64,000 nucleotides of DNA from Dipylidium caninum (taxonomy: Eukaryota > Platyhelminthes > Cestoda > Cyclophyllidea > Dipylidiidae): NCBI GenBank assembly GCA_017562135.1, contig QEYB01001046.1, forward strand, positions 1,178,001-1,242,000, written 5' to 3'. Numbering within the stretch: the stretch's first letter is position 1; each line of letters begins with the position of its first letter. The notes under the pieces were generated by a model. It searched no databases and had not been told where the DNA came from. It saw only the letters and a list, made by a program, of their open reading frames with translations. Made by a program: the position numbers and the translations under genes. This document shows positions 18,301 through 29,492 of this stretch, one piece after another.

Positions 18301-21300
18301 CGCCCCTCACCGTCTAACTTTTAACAGAGACGAAGGTTGTTCCGCATGCAAATGATGCTGATGGTAAAAGGTACTGTCACCCAACCCGTTGGTTAGGGTT
18401 TCTACTGACGTTTTCAGCCTCATTATGGCGTTTCAGATCGGCCTCGAGGGAACGCAGCTCGACCTCGAGTTCAGCAATCCTCTCCCGCGCCAGGCTGTGC
18501 CGATGCGAGGCGTCGTCGCGATCGCGGACGAGTTGACGATTGGCCGCTGTCAGGCTCTCGATGCACTCCTCGAGCCTCAGCTTGTCCTTGTTGGCCAATT
18601 CGATGTTTGACTGAAAGGATGGAGGAGGAGAGGAAAGGAAGTATTGCCGCTCAATGCTTCTGTGAACCTTCCACTTAAATAATTGGTTAAAGTGAGTGAT
18701 CGTGCTAAGGACGTTCGACATGATCATCGCCAGGGCAACGAGAAGTGAACACTTTCCGAGTCCGACTTTCCAAGTCTAGACCTCTCTGGATTTTTACAGT
18801 TTTTAGCATATCATTATTAAGATTCGCGACCTTCCGAAAGTTGAATGTCCATTTTCCGGTCAATCGAGGATTAAGCCGAAAGGAATATCGTTCAACGCGG
18901 TTTATTTCCTGTGGCATGGCCTTGCCATCCTAACACTCTAGTTAGCCTCACTTTCAGCTGTCACAGCGCCCTTCATCGCGTGCGGGGTTGAGGAGAGAGA
19001 CAGACTTAGCCGACTCCCTCGTCCAACAGGGAGATGACGGCCCGTCCGGGGGCATGGAAGTCAGGAGAAGGCGAGGTCGGGGGTCTAAATGCTCACCCTC
19101 AGTGACTCATTTTCCTCGCTCAATCGTCCCACGTCAGATCTGAGTCTGTCCACACTGTCGGCCATTGTCTTGACTTGGCGCTCCAGTTGGTAGCAGGCGT
19201 CCTGATTCTCGCGCAACTCATCGGCCAAACCGCGGGCGCGAAATTCGCTCTCCTCAAACCGGCGCTCGGCCGCGGAACAGCGCTCTGCCAGACCTTCGCT
19301 GGTCGAGTGCTCGATCTATTCAGCACAAAGGGAAGGCAATGAGGCGAGTGCGCAAATACATCATCGGTGCTGGGTACAGCCTCAAGGTACTTAATTTCCG
19401 TGGGTCTTCTATACCTGTAATTTTACGAAACGGCCACGATTGCATCAAGTGGTGAATGATCGGTTGAGGGCAGATAAAAGTCCATTTCGCCGTCGCTCTA
19501 CCATCCTTTCAAACCAACCTGAAATTTGGAGCTCCACGATGAGATTTCACCTTCGGCATTTCTTAATTTCTGTTCCAGGCTCTTCACATCGGCGTTGAGT
19601 CGGTTGCAGTTGACGTTGACCTCGTCCCTTTCTGACACCGTCGCCAGGTACATCTTTTCGAGTTGTTTGTTTCCTTTCTGGAGCAGCGATTTTGCTTTCA
19701 TAAGTTCCTCTATTTCTTGCTACAATGAAGATGTTCAGATGCTGTGTGAGAAGAGTGAAAATGACTTCTTGGGCACGAAGCGCCAAAAGGACAAGAACCT
19801 AGTGACAACAGCAATTAGATTGTGGGCTCCCAAGTCGCCGAAGCACCAGTCCTACAGGCCATGACGGAGAAGTAGCGCAAAAGCGCTTCAGAAGGGCAAC
19901 CTGCCTCGTGACCAAGTTTCCACAACCTGCTTAAAATTCTCCAAGAAATGTGGTAGTATTCACTAAACGTTAAAAGTTGATGTGTGGAAGTAAATCGCGG
20001 TAAATGGCGGGTTAGTCGGTTGTTGGGGAGAGCCGGAGCATTAGTGAGTTGAAATGGGTAGGGCCTGAGAGGTGGGAGGCGAGCTGAGGGCAAGTCACAA
20101 CACCAGGGAGCGGACTTTCCGCCCCGTTTCCATGAAAAAAGATGAATGACCGTTATGGCATGAGCCTCCCGGCGGGAAGGAAGGGTAACTTCAACGCCGC
20201 CGAAAATTTTGTGCAATGTTTGGCTTCACACTGCCAAATCAAAAAATTAAGATGCAAGACGCAACTGTGAATCTAGTGGCGGTCCCAAGCTCTTCGGTGA
20301 CGAGCGTTTGAGCTGTTGCGAGTGGGCTCGACTTTTTACTACCGAGAGGGCGCCAAGCAAAATGTTAGTGAGACGCCACCACGAAGCACCCACTACCCAC
20401 TTGCATCTTCTCCCGTTCACAGACAACATCCTGCAGTTCACCCTGAAGGCGTTCACTTCCCTCCCGTTCCAGCTGGAGACGCCGAGAAATCTCCTCCACC
20501 GAGGCTTCGGCACGCTGGCAGACGGCCTCCAGTTCGCCATTTCTTTGTCGCGCCGCGACTAATTTGGCCTCCGTCTCCTCCAACATCCTCTGACGCGCCC
20601 CCAGCTCGGTCTGCAGATTACTCGTCTCCTCAGTGCACTTCTGTTTAAATTCAAATAGAATCATGTTGGCTTTTATCAGGTGCTGTCGTATTAGTTGAAA
20701 GTATGAAGCGAGTTTCTGATATGATACAACCCTTCAAGGCCAGAGACATTGAAGATAGAGGCAGACGGTAACAGGCAAATGCAAGTACTTCCATCAACGG
20801 CGGTTGGATTCAATGTAGAAGGATAAACACACGCGTCCTCACACCTGTGGGGTGTTGAGATGATGGGTGGCGACGGTCTGCGTGACGAGTCACCGATTTC
20901 CGACCGAGAACGGCCTCGTGAGAGTCCGAACGCATATTTGAGGCGGTGGTCGGTCCCCCAAGCTCCGGGCAATGACCGACCTCGCCCCACTCCTCCTGAA
21001 GCCGGATTCATCGTGTACCCGCGGCCTCAGAGACATTTACAGAGATTTCTTAAAGTAATTCTACCGTATAGCATAGACTCCTGACGACATCGGAGGGTAT
21101 TTTGCCCCAAAATTGAAATCATCAACGTCCTTGACTGAGGCCACCGTATAACGCATCAGCTAAGTGGGGTGTTTATTGCATGCTTAAGTGAAATTCCTTC
21201 TATTCGGGCATAATTAATCCCAAATTTTGTTGCGGGTGATGAGAGGCTTCTGTGCGCTAACGCACCGCGCCTCCTACTGCCTTTTGGCCCGCTCGTTGGT

Positions 21301-24300
21301 CAAGGGATGAGCTTACACGAAGGTGGACAAGGGGACTGTCGGCATCGTTACCTTGAGCTTCTCACTTCGCTCGGAGAGACGTTGCTCGATGTGCATTTGA
21401 TTGCACTGGAGCTCTTCCAGTCGTCGTTTCAGCTGGCCGATGCGGCCGACCACTTCGTCGCGCTCGTTGGTCGCCTCGCAGAGGGCCTTCTCCATGTAGT
21501 CCATCTGCTTGCTGTGACGCTGCTTGTCCGCGCTCTCCATTTCGCTCGCCTTCTGACGAACACCAAAAGAAGACCTCACTTTGGGGGTACACAAAAGACG
21601 AGTAATTGCGAGTTGTAGCAATTCCATGTCGGCCCACTTACTCGGCAATCCTTGCCTGCACGTTTCGAGCAGACGTCTCTGTGGATGGGCTCCACGTGCA
21701 CACAGGGACTAAGTCCTCGGGACGCCCAACACTGCCGCTGGCGTCAGTGAGTGAATTTTCGTTTTTAACTAAATTCCCCTAGTGGGAACCGACCCAGCAC
21801 AACGAGCTCAGGCAAGGCGTCCCTCAACCGCCATGTGAACGCCTCCCTCGAGTCCCGCACACGAGAATCGTAACGGCACCGGCAGCGGCCTGAGCAGGTC
21901 ACTAAGCGTGAACTCTCGGCGATCGACATCCAGCGAAGAGGCAATTAGAAGTGAAAGCCAGTGGGATGGCCGGAGGAGATCAAAGCCTTTTTGTGGAGAG
22001 AGGTACTCTGTGCGAGGAGGTGGGGCGCAACCCTTTGCCACGCCAATTCATAGCCGCGCTGGAGGCGTGGCATGGCGTGGCATGGCGTGGCGTTATGGTG
22101 TAATTTCAACACTTCCTGTCCGCATTTCATCCCCAGAATGCAGACACGAGTCTCGCATTTATGTCTTCCCTATTGCAATTTCATTCAAATCCCGCCATAT
22201 GTTTGAGTAAAATAAACTAAGGGCGGACGAGAGTTTTAGCGTAAAATGCCACTGAAGATAAGTCTCCGGGGGCACCCGTGGTGGACTAGGCGGTTCAGAG
22301 TCCACAAATAAGCTTTAGCTGGAAAATTGGAGACAAAGTAGGTGGGAGGCCAAGCCAACAGGCAACTTATTTGGCGCTAATTTCGCCAAATCCAAAAATC
22401 TAGCCATTTTTTCATTGCGATGGTCATGACGAGCGGTTGCTAATTCGTGTGGTTGAATCGTGGATTGAGGCATAAACGTGCGAGACCAACGTGATCTCGT
22501 GAAGCATAGGGGGGAGGGTGGCGAAGGAGAAGTGGCCATTTTATTTGGCCGGCAGGCCTGCGCGGGCGACGGAAGCGCGCTTGTCGCCCGGTTGTGCCAC
22601 GGACCGCCTGTCCCCGGCCACGATGCTACTCTCCAGAGAATTCACATTAAATTATGTCCATCTGTGAGGAATTCACGCCCCCCACTAAAGAAACCCCGGG
22701 AAACTGTCCGTTTTTTCAGTATGTTGGGAATTATTTGGACAAGTGGGACCAAAGAGGATTCGGGAATTTTCGTCTCAGTCTATTCCATCCCCGTGCTCCT
22801 TACCGAGGAAGGCTGCCAACTTCACGTAACCCCCCGAATGTTTATTCAACTAAATTAGTGAGTTTCGTGAAGGCGAAGGAGGTGGAATAAGATTCCTAGG
22901 TGGCTCAACAAGCATCCCTAAATGATGATGATGGTAGAGGAATAAGAGGCGAATCTGCAAAGTAGCCGCATTAACAAACACTGTCCCCACTTCTCCTGTA
23001 TTACGAGATGCTATAGACGAAAATGGACTCTGCGGGGAGGACGGAGTGGGAATCAGGTCAACCGAAAAGCGATTTTCTTTTCCTTCCTTTACAATGACAA
23101 CCGCTTGACCATTCACAGTTGATCACTTCCCAGCATTTCGAGCGCAGTCGACACGAAGCAACGAGGACGGAGCTGGACACAAACTTATGGGCCTCATCTC
23201 CCAGGCATGTCTGACCATGCTCTCCGCTGTTGCCGTATCACCTCTGCGGAGAGGAGGCGTTGGGGAGAAGCGAGTGCAACAAAATCCAACGCAACTTCGC
23301 CGTAAAGTGGTTCGCTGTAACCGTCTGAGTGAGAGTGGAGAACAGGAAGTACTCGAAGAACAGGTCAGCTCAGCCAAGTTGCACAATCTGAAGGAAGCAG
23401 GCTTCGGATGCCAAATGAAGAAAGTGTGAAGTAGCTCCCCCTCCGCCTAAATATGCGACATTTGCGCTAGCGAACTCACAGACGAATGAAAGTATAATGG
23501 CATCTGTGTCCGCAACCTGAGGCAACTTTACTAGTTTTCCCCCTAACCCGCCTTGCATCGTCCCCCTGATGCAAATAAAGTCGGCTTGCGCAAAGTATTT
23601 GGCCTAACCTCACCCTGCATGGAGGTAGTATTCAGAATTGTGCGAAACCTTTGTTGACAGGATATCAGTCACGGGATGAGGCGCTTTTTGATGTGACTGG
23701 GTTCCTTCGGTGGGGCAAAAATTTTGTGCTGGAAAACCTAATTGCGGTAGGTGGGGATATTGGCGCTCTCGCGGGTGGACGGGAAACGCTGGGCGCCTCG
23801 GTAAACTCGAATGGCCCAACTCTTCCGCATTTGAGTACCCTCAGCCGCACGGAGGTTGGGAAGTCGCATGACCGACCCTCGCTTGTGACGAAGTAGAGGC
23901 CAACAACTTCGTGGGAGGAGGTGCTCAACACAGGAGCCAACCGTCTTTAAGCTTTCTCGAATGTGTTTTCTGGTGAAAATGAAGAATGAATCATGAAAAA
24001 GCTATGGTGTCAACGGAGAAGGCTTTCTGGCGCTGATTAACTCGACTTCCCCACTGATGGAAGGGGGACGGAGGGAAAATTTACCGCTGCTCTCCATGAC
24101 CAATGGGAAGGCAGGAAGATTACGCTTTTTCGGTAACGGAACGCTATATTTACCTTGAATTTGGCGGATAGACCTTCCTTTTCAGCTACGAGGCGTTCAA
24201 TCTCCCGTCTGGCTCGTTCGAGTTCGGCTTGTAGGCGGGTGGACACTTCTTGGCTCACAGCACGACGATTGGCCGCATTCTGTACGTCGTACAGATCATG

Positions 24301-27300
24301 ATGAAGGCGATGAATCTCGTTCTTGGCCTTGAAATAAAAGTAAAAACAATGTGTCTCAACGATAAGGACGAAATGTTGGCGTTTTCAAGCTGGTAACCGG
24401 TGCTGTCGTGAGGCATATGTGTCCCTCAATCCAGGGAGGGGAACAGTTTCATAAGTCCAAAGAGCTTTAACCTCTTTAAGAGCTTTCTCACTTTAGCGAA
24501 GTTCCGCGGGACTTTATAAGTGGCCCAAGTGGGCAGAAGGCGCTTTCGATTTCCGGGGCGCTTAAGACAATCTCAACTTGCTCAACACTCGTCTCGGGGA
24601 TAAAAATACGGAAATCATCAAAACCGCATTGGCGCGGACGCTCTCCATGACATTAGGCGAGCTGCGGCGCCGGCAGCTTGACCTTCCGCCTCACTTTTGA
24701 GCAGTTAACCAGCGAGCGGTAGCCACTTGGGGCGCCTCCGAGCTCTAAGTTGAGACTGGCTCCCCCTACTGCAGTGCCTCCTCACGGGTCCCCTCTGTCG
24801 GCTTCTAAATGTCTTCGAGAGTCCCGAAAAAGTCGAAAAGACGGCATGTGCGAAGGAAAAGTGCACCGACAAGACTCACGTCGCTGTACAACCTGTGCAG
24901 ATTGTCCCGCTCCTTAGTTAGCGCCTGGACGTTGCTCTGAATCTGTTGGCATGTGGACGGACAGACAGTAAGCGTCCCTTCCCCAGAAAGCGAGCTACAA
25001 ATAACCCAACTGACCTCTTGAATGCGGTTTTCAAAGCGGCTGACCATCATTCGGAGTTCATCTCGTTCGAGTCGCAATTTCTGGTTCTCCAGGGTCTCTT
25101 CACAGGACTGAATAATAATAATGATAACGATAATAACAGTAAACCGGGCAGAATATAAGTCCTCCGCGCAACCGGCCACCTGGTTATGGCAATTGTAATC
25201 ACTACACTCCCCTCTACCTCCTGCCTTCCTGTATTATTTTATGCTGTAGTTTCCGGCACCGCCGGCCACACGTTTGCCGGAAATTACCCCGTCATTTATG
25301 GCTTCGCGGAGAGGTGTTTCACTTCCTGTTTTGAAGGGCTGCCCAGGCACCCTCGTAAATCACGTACCCACGCTGTGATCGCCACGAGGAGTCACGGTGG
25401 GACGAGTTCCTCGCCTGGTCACCACATCGCGCCGCTGCTGGGCGCGGCCACGGAGTCGGAGGGACTGTGGTCAACCCGCTTCCCTCATCTCTCTTCACCT
25501 TAGCAAAAAGTGGCCGCACTGCCGCCTCCAGCGCGACACTCAGAGGTGATTAAATAGTCATTAGACAGGCGGGACAAGACGTGGCGTGCAACACGATTCG
25601 GTGGGGGGATGAGGCGAAAACAGCCAGTACGCGGCGCCACTCGCTGAGGTGAGTTTGTTTGCCGCAAACGCTCACTGGAGCTGAGGCTGTCATCGCGCTG
25701 ACTCCAACCCCTACGGTGTCAAATGTCTGAGCTACTGTGGCCACTTTAGTGAAGGATGCTCAGGCGGTTGATTCCACAGCACAGAGATGCCCACGCGCGT
25801 CTGCGTCCTCCGCTTCCCCCCGACGGCGACGACGATCACCCATCGCCACGGTGATTTCAAGGTGAAGCGATTAGTTCACACGTTCGCAACGGTCAACGGC
25901 GTTAAAATTAAAACGAAGGCCTGTCACTTCCGTGGAAGAGCTCGTACAAGAGAGAGCAGTGCGCTAATCGCACTTAAACGAAAGTTATCATTAAGTATAA
26001 TGCCTATTCCAGTAGACAAAGAATTTAGTTGCGCAGAGGAGGAGTTCGATGGCGTTCAAAGACCGAATGCTTGGGAAAGCTGTCGGTCTGCGGACAGATG
26101 GTCAAATTCGGCTGACATTCAACAGCTTGTTAGGATTAAAGCACCCGCCACTGGTCGAATGAAGTGGGGGGCCGCAGCAACTCGACTTAACGTCTCCTAA
26201 CGACCCTTTAAACAGTAAAGCCAGCATCTGTAAAAATGGAGATGCTGCGCTTGGGGGCGGAGGGTCGTTGGAGTAGACCGTGTTGCAAAGAGCGTGGCAA
26301 AAATGGCAAATTCTACCTGGTCGCGGGGGAGACTGCGCGATCGAGTGAATGGTGTCGGTCCGGTGGAAGGGCGAGACTTCATCTGTTTCGGATCGCGTCG
26401 TGTCTCTAGCGGCACCTTGGCGTCTTCTTCCGTCTTTAAGAAGCAAAGGGTAAGACAGGCATAAGGCGGCAGGACTGTCCAATCACTAGTCGGCCAGGGG
26501 ATGATGCCTTCACGAGCAGTAGGGGGGAAGGGGCAAGGATCGACGAAGCAAAATTGGTCTGAATGAGTCCTACGGAGCGGCGTGGCACAAAGGTTCAGTG
26601 GGCAGAACAGTTACACCACTGTTCGGGGTTCTTTTGGTGTCCATTGCCAACCAAGCACGCTGACGCGGACAGAATTACGCTCCTGAAAGCGTCATTAGTA
26701 ACTTAAAGAGGTCCAGCGGTTCACTGTCACTTCTGTTCTCCGGTTTGTATATGTGGAATTATCAAAACACCCTTCATCTGTTGACTGAGGGAATAATTCA
26801 TAGTGTGGATGAGGAAAAAGAAATTCTCCGTTTGAACCAGAAGGAAGGACAACTCAAAGTGTCTGTCAGGCGATAACAAACATCGCCTTTATTTTTTTTT
26901 TCAGCTAAGACAAATAACGAAGATGAAGGTGACAAGTGACGTTTGATCCCACTTCGTTATGAGCACGCAAAACTCCACAATTTCGGCTGGTGAAGTTGCA
27001 GACAGGTTGAAAACGAATGTGGTGATGTGAACCTTCTCGACAAGAATTGTTTTGCCTCATGCTCTAAGGGAGCCGTCACTCTGCCAGCACAGTTGGCTGG
27101 CCGCGCTCAAAGCTCTTCCACACACACGGACTTTCCACGGCGTCCAAATGCGAGACAGAGCTGCTGGCCAGCGAATTACATCGAAAACGAAAAAGCCCCT
27201 TCTCCTGTCAGAGTATCAAGGCCCCTCATTTATTTGGAATAGCAGGCACAGCGGTCACCGCACAACTCACCTTGGCCCTCTGGTCGTCGCGAGGGGCCTT

Positions 27301-29492
27301 TGTCCGGTTCAGTTTGGCGGCTGAAGGGACCCTGCCCGCCCCCTGTTTGCCGGCGATGCTGCGGGGACCGACCACGCTGGAGCAGGCGAGGATTTGGCTG
27401 AGCAATTCCACTTGGCCCTTCCAGTAGTCGCGGTCCTGCTCCAAGCCCGCTATGTGCTCGTCCATGTTGGCCACCTTCTTTTGGCTCTGCGGACGGCTGT
27501 TTCCGTTTGTCCCACCTCGACGTTTCAAACGCTCGACCTCTGCTATCAGAAGTCGCTCTCAAAGGAAACAGATTAAGTGAATAAGTACGCCGCCTTTCAC
27601 CCTCGTTTGGGTCTCCATACAAAGCATGTTTGCCTGGTGTTTTCTGACTTTTTGGACTGTTAGTATAAGCGCAACAGTGGAGTGCTTTCGCCTGGAGGAA
27701 GGCTAAAATGCCGTCATTCCGTTCCTCTGGCTCGCTTTTCAACAAAAACTAGGTCGTCTACCTCACCCAAACACAAAATCCATTTGTGGAACAAGGAACG
27801 GCTGGTGAGTATTCTCCATACTTTATCGAGAGTGGAGGAGGTTTTGTTGAACCGGGGCTGGGTGCCCGGGTCCGCCCAGTTCCTCCTCAGGGCGCCCCAC
27901 CGTGTAGGTGGTTGCAAGAGCACTGGGGCGCCCTGGCGAGGCTATTTCAGCAATTGCTTCCACCCGATGAGAAAAGAGGACCCTGTGAAACGACATTTCT
28001 GGAAGAATGAAACCCCATTTACGGTGGCAGGAGGAAGGAACTCGTGAAGACTGTCGCCAGTTGCATGCGGGCAGTAGATAAAGTGACGGGTGGACCCCGA
28101 GCGAAAACCCCTTCCCTTGATTACGTTTACGGCTGATACACCCACAATGAGGGAATGACTTGGACACCTACCATTGGCAGCCAATTTCTCGATTCTCTGC
28201 GTCAAGCGTTTCTTGTCCTCCTCCGCGCGAAGCAGGAAAGTACGCACCTCCCTCGCCGCCTCCTCAAACTCCGCCTCGTTTTGTTGCATGCCCTTCAACT
28301 CGACGCTCAACTTCGCATTTTCCTAAAGTTGCAACAAAATCGCGCGTTTAAAAACATTTACAATCATATTTCGGTACACCTCTTTGCCTTTCATGTGGAT
28401 GAGGAAACTAGTGACCAACGCCTACTATTGAAGGAGACCTTCAACTTTTTCGTTAAGTGAGATGGCTGTTCCCGCCTGAGAGCGGGATATAGGGGCCCCC
28501 GAGGATTGAAATCGGCCCAGCATCACCGCAGGCCATTGCTCCGACTAGTTCCTGTGTGACCGAAAAGCTCTCCTCTCCCCTACATTTCCTACGTCCCGCA
28601 ATGAGGGTGCATTCACCAAGGTGGCTCACAGGCATGGCCGGTTGCCGACGCACCGGGTCGGGAGAGTCGGGACGGAGACCATTTTGCCACATGATTTCGC
28701 CTCCACTGGCTGACGTCCCATGCCCAGTGCGCGTCTCCGAGACTGCATTATGTCCACTCAGCGAAATGCGCGTTACCATAACACGTTGGTTGGCATGGCA
28801 ACGCTGGGGGCTGAGTAAACAGCCAGCCATTGTGGACTTTTTGAAGTGACCAATGCTAAAGCCACTGCTCACGATGGCCTTGGATACATCTACTCGGGTC
28901 TTAAAAGGCTCGTAACATGAGGGGCAACTTCTGTGTGCACTCTCATTGCGCGAATGCGAACCACAGGCAGAGGGACTTTGGACAAAGACAGGGAAAAGCT
29001 GGAAGATGCGTCTGTGGTGCGTGGGTTCCCCGAAGACGCATCACGAAAGTGCAACGTCGAGGCGCCGGCCATCCACGTAGGTGAGGAGCAAACAGAAGCC
29101 CTGAGAAATGGGCTTTTTTTCCTGAGTGATTGTCTACATCTTCACCGATAGTGTTGAAGAACTACGACGACATCTTATCGGGAGAAAGGCAAGTAGTAGG
29201 AAGCGAACCTTCATCAGCGTTTGTATTCTCTGTTCACTGAGGATTCGATGGGGCGTGTTTAGGCGAACTGGTCGATCTTCGCAGCTGGCAAGTTGAAGAG
29301 ACAAGTCTAAAATGAGGCGGAGTTTAGTGAACCTCCTAAAAAAAAATTATGACGAGTAAAGAGAACAATTTTTGGGTTCCCACCTGAAGGTCTCATTTGC
29401 CCAGCTGGAGAGTAAAACTTTTTCTCTGGCCTCTCCCTCGACGATTCCCGCAGGAGCTCGTCCAATTGCCTCTCAATTGACTCCCGGCCATT
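12133..29492 (-). CDS. CEP135: CEP135/Bld10 centriolar coiled-coil protein (N-terminus not found)
   Basis: Seventeen minus-strand exons encode almost pure coiled coil, about 1,070 residues from the second visible exon to the stop. Orthology rests on co-linear matches to human CEP135: EVERLKRR then GLEQDRDYWKGQVELL, RDELRMMVSRFENRIQE followed by IQSNVQALTKERDNLHRLYS, LVAEKEGL, and the C-terminal NERFERERL. CEP135 is a cartwheel and microtubule-linking protein needed for centriole and basal-body assembly. Almost all exons start and end in phase 0, and the reading frame is continuous from 28322 to the stop. The visible part is about 260 residues longer than the matching human region; the excess lies in duplicated exon pairs between 17862 and 21552. 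The conserved N-terminal microtubule-binding region was not found, although there are 10.8 kb of sequence before the next gene. Confidence 0.88.
12577..12897 (-). CDS. CEP135: CEP135 coiled-coil exon (107 codons)
   Basis: The exon runs from VQSLNQQMAETTEAAGLARA to REKEHAANLEVQ, with an acceptor GCTTCCGCAG and phase 0 at both ends. It is Ala/Glu/Arg-rich with heptad leucines. A second possible donor lies 6 nt earlier. Confidence 0.85.
12898..14159 (-). other. CEP135 intron
   Basis: This 1.26 kb intron lies between the 103- and 107-codon exons. No separate feature is supported. Confidence 0.6.
14160..14468 (-). CDS. CEP135: CEP135 coiled-coil exon (103 codons)
   Basis: The exon runs from ETVDERESLKTRADSYLSEL to ERELSHCKIALERAESQ. 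The acceptor is CGTTCTACAG and the donor GTAAGC. It matches the human CEP135 stretch with KSRVHKYITEV and NRAEDWEVKA; the counterpart here is TEDAEAWRTRWTEAE. Confidence 0.88.
15629..16330 (+). repeat. Direct repeat pair inside CEP135 intron
   Basis: Copies at 15629-15686 and 16272-16330 share an identical 20-mer, CACTTGTGACGAAAAGTGGA, then a diverged part ending GCAAATGGG. A shorter piece, GACGAAAAGTGGAAGC, recurs at about 36720. The family is unidentified. Confidence 0.55.
16521..16578 (-). repeat. Dispersed repeat fragment, copy 1
   Basis: About 58 nt align by eye with 36430-36486 (AAAATTGC-CTTTT through TTTCCAA). On the minus strand the copies read ETLKRALNKSRK and ETLKQALNLSRK, so a shared decayed coding origin is possible. 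Confidence 0.45.
16629..16796 (-). CDS. CEP135: CEP135 coiled-coil exon (56 codons)
   Basis: The exon runs from TSQASEQSLRSELAAAQSSL to LQRLKTELH. The acceptor is GTTAACAG, the donor GTAGGT, phase 0. Confidence 0.85.
16953..17090 (-). CDS. CEP135: CEP135 coiled-coil exon (46 codons)
   Basis: The exon runs from ASRKLMAQRISDLEAQLTSQ to LSRKEEQLM. The acceptor is TTTAAATAG, the donor GTATGT, phase 0. It resembles the human KTEKIANLQENLANKE segment. Confidence 0.85.
17862..18101 (-). CDS. CEP135: CEP135 duplicated-module exon, 80 codons
   Basis: The exon runs from KTHQITVDLKMQNEMLRQRS to EATEEQRDAEE. The acceptor is CCTCTTTAG, the donor GTACAG, phase 0. It has the same length and register as the exon at 20401-20640, with shared K1, L9, E21-E22, A25, L27, A30, E38, E45, R53, L55, L57 and E58. 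Confidence 0.85.
18410..18610 (-). CDS. CEP135: CEP135 duplicated-module exon, 67 codons
   Basis: The exon runs from SNIELANKDKLRLEECIESL to LKRHNEAEN. The acceptor is TCCTTTCAG, the donor GTCAGT, phase 0. It has the same length as the exons at 19519-19719 and 21352-21552, sharing K10 and the R31-D32 pair. Confidence 0.85.
19097..19315 (-). CDS. CEP135: CEP135 duplicated-module exon, 73 codons
   Basis: The exon runs from IEHSTSEGLAERCSAAERRF to GRLSEENESLR. The acceptor is GCTGAATAG, the donor GTGAGC, phase 0. It is seven residues (one heptad) shorter than the 80-codon exons in the same module position. Confidence 0.82.
19519..19719 (-). CDS. CEP135: CEP135 duplicated-module exon, 67 codons
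   Basis: The exon runs from QEIEELMKAKSLLQKGNKQL to EISSWSSKFQ. The acceptor is TTCATTGTAG, the donor GTTGGT, phase 0. Residues E21-K22 and E30-R31-D32-E33-V34 are identical in position to the exon at 21352-21552. Confidence 0.85.
20401..20640 (-). CDS. CEP135: CEP135 duplicated-module exon, 80 codons
   Basis: The exon runs from KCTEETSNLQTELGARQRML to DVVCEREKMQ. The acceptor is ATTTAAACAG, the donor GTGGGT, phase 0. Confidence 0.85.
21352..21552 (-). CDS. CEP135: CEP135 duplicated-module exon, 67 codons
   Basis: The exon runs from KASEMESADKQRHSKQMDYM to QRLSERSEKLK. The acceptor is GTTCGTCAG, the donor GTAACG, phase 0. Confidence 0.85.
21553..24153 (-). other. CEP135 intron
   Basis: This 2.6 kb intron has a short GGCGTGGCAT tandem repeat at 22064-22093. 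No coiled-coil exon was found, and human CEP135 residues on either side are already adjacent. Confidence 0.6.
22064..22093 (+). repeat. Short tandem repeat (GGCGTGGCAT)
   Basis: About 2.7 units of a 10-bp motif lie in tandem in a CEP135 intron. Confidence 0.7.
24154..24327 (-). CDS. CEP135: CEP135 coiled-coil exon (58 codons)
   Basis: The exon runs from AKNEIHRLHHDLYDVQNAAN through REIERLVAEKEGLSAKFK. It matches human RRIMAEKEALREKLE. The acceptor is TATTTCAAG, the donor GTAAAT, phase 0. Confidence 0.87.
24880..24942 (-). CDS. CEP135: CEP135 small exon (21 codons)
   Basis: The exon encodes IQSNVQALTKERDNLHRLYS plus D, the best single match to human CEP135 (IQSNVKLLTAERDKL). The acceptor is GCCAACAG, the donor GTGAGT, phase 0. 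Only 72 nt separate it from the preceding exon. Confidence 0.92.
25015..25107 (-). CDS. CEP135: CEP135 exon (31 codons)
   Basis: The exon encodes SCEETLENQKLRLERDELRM and then MVSRFENRIQE, matching human RDELQRMLERFEKYMED. The acceptor is TTATTCAG, the donor GTCAGT, phase 0. Confidence 0.92.
25108..27270 (-). other. CEP135 intron
   Basis: This 2.16 kb intron has an AAT-rich microsatellite at 25112-25140 next to the acceptor. Nothing else is recognised. Confidence 0.6.
27271..27542 (-). CDS. CEP135: CEP135 exon (about 90 codons)
   Basis: The exon begins AEVERLKRRGGTNGNSRPQS, continues through GLEQDRDYWKGQVELLSQIL and ends RDDQRAK. Human CEP135 has EVERMRLEHGIKRRDRSPS then EEERDYYKKELERLQHII. 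The acceptor ACTTCTGATAG leaves two bases that complete the previous Ala codon; the donor is GTGAGT. Confidence 0.9.
28172..28322 (-). CDS. CEP135: CEP135 exon (50 codons)
   Basis: The exon encodes ENAKLSVELKGMQQNEAEFE to TQRIEKLAAN, matching human NEKLCQELTEIDQLAQQLE. The acceptor is CAACTTTAG, the donor GTAGGT, phase 1. Confidence 0.88.
29384..29492 (-). CDS. CEP135: CEP135 most 5' exon found (boundaries unresolved)
   Basis: After a good acceptor (CACGCTTGCAG) the frame reads NGRESIERQLDELLRESSRE, resembling human NKDLEKRIRELMETKETV just before NEKLCQEL. The nearest donor (CAG|GTGGGA) would leave phase 1, whereas the next exon needs phase 0. A micro-exon, another donor or a sequence error is implied. 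Confidence 0.5.
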
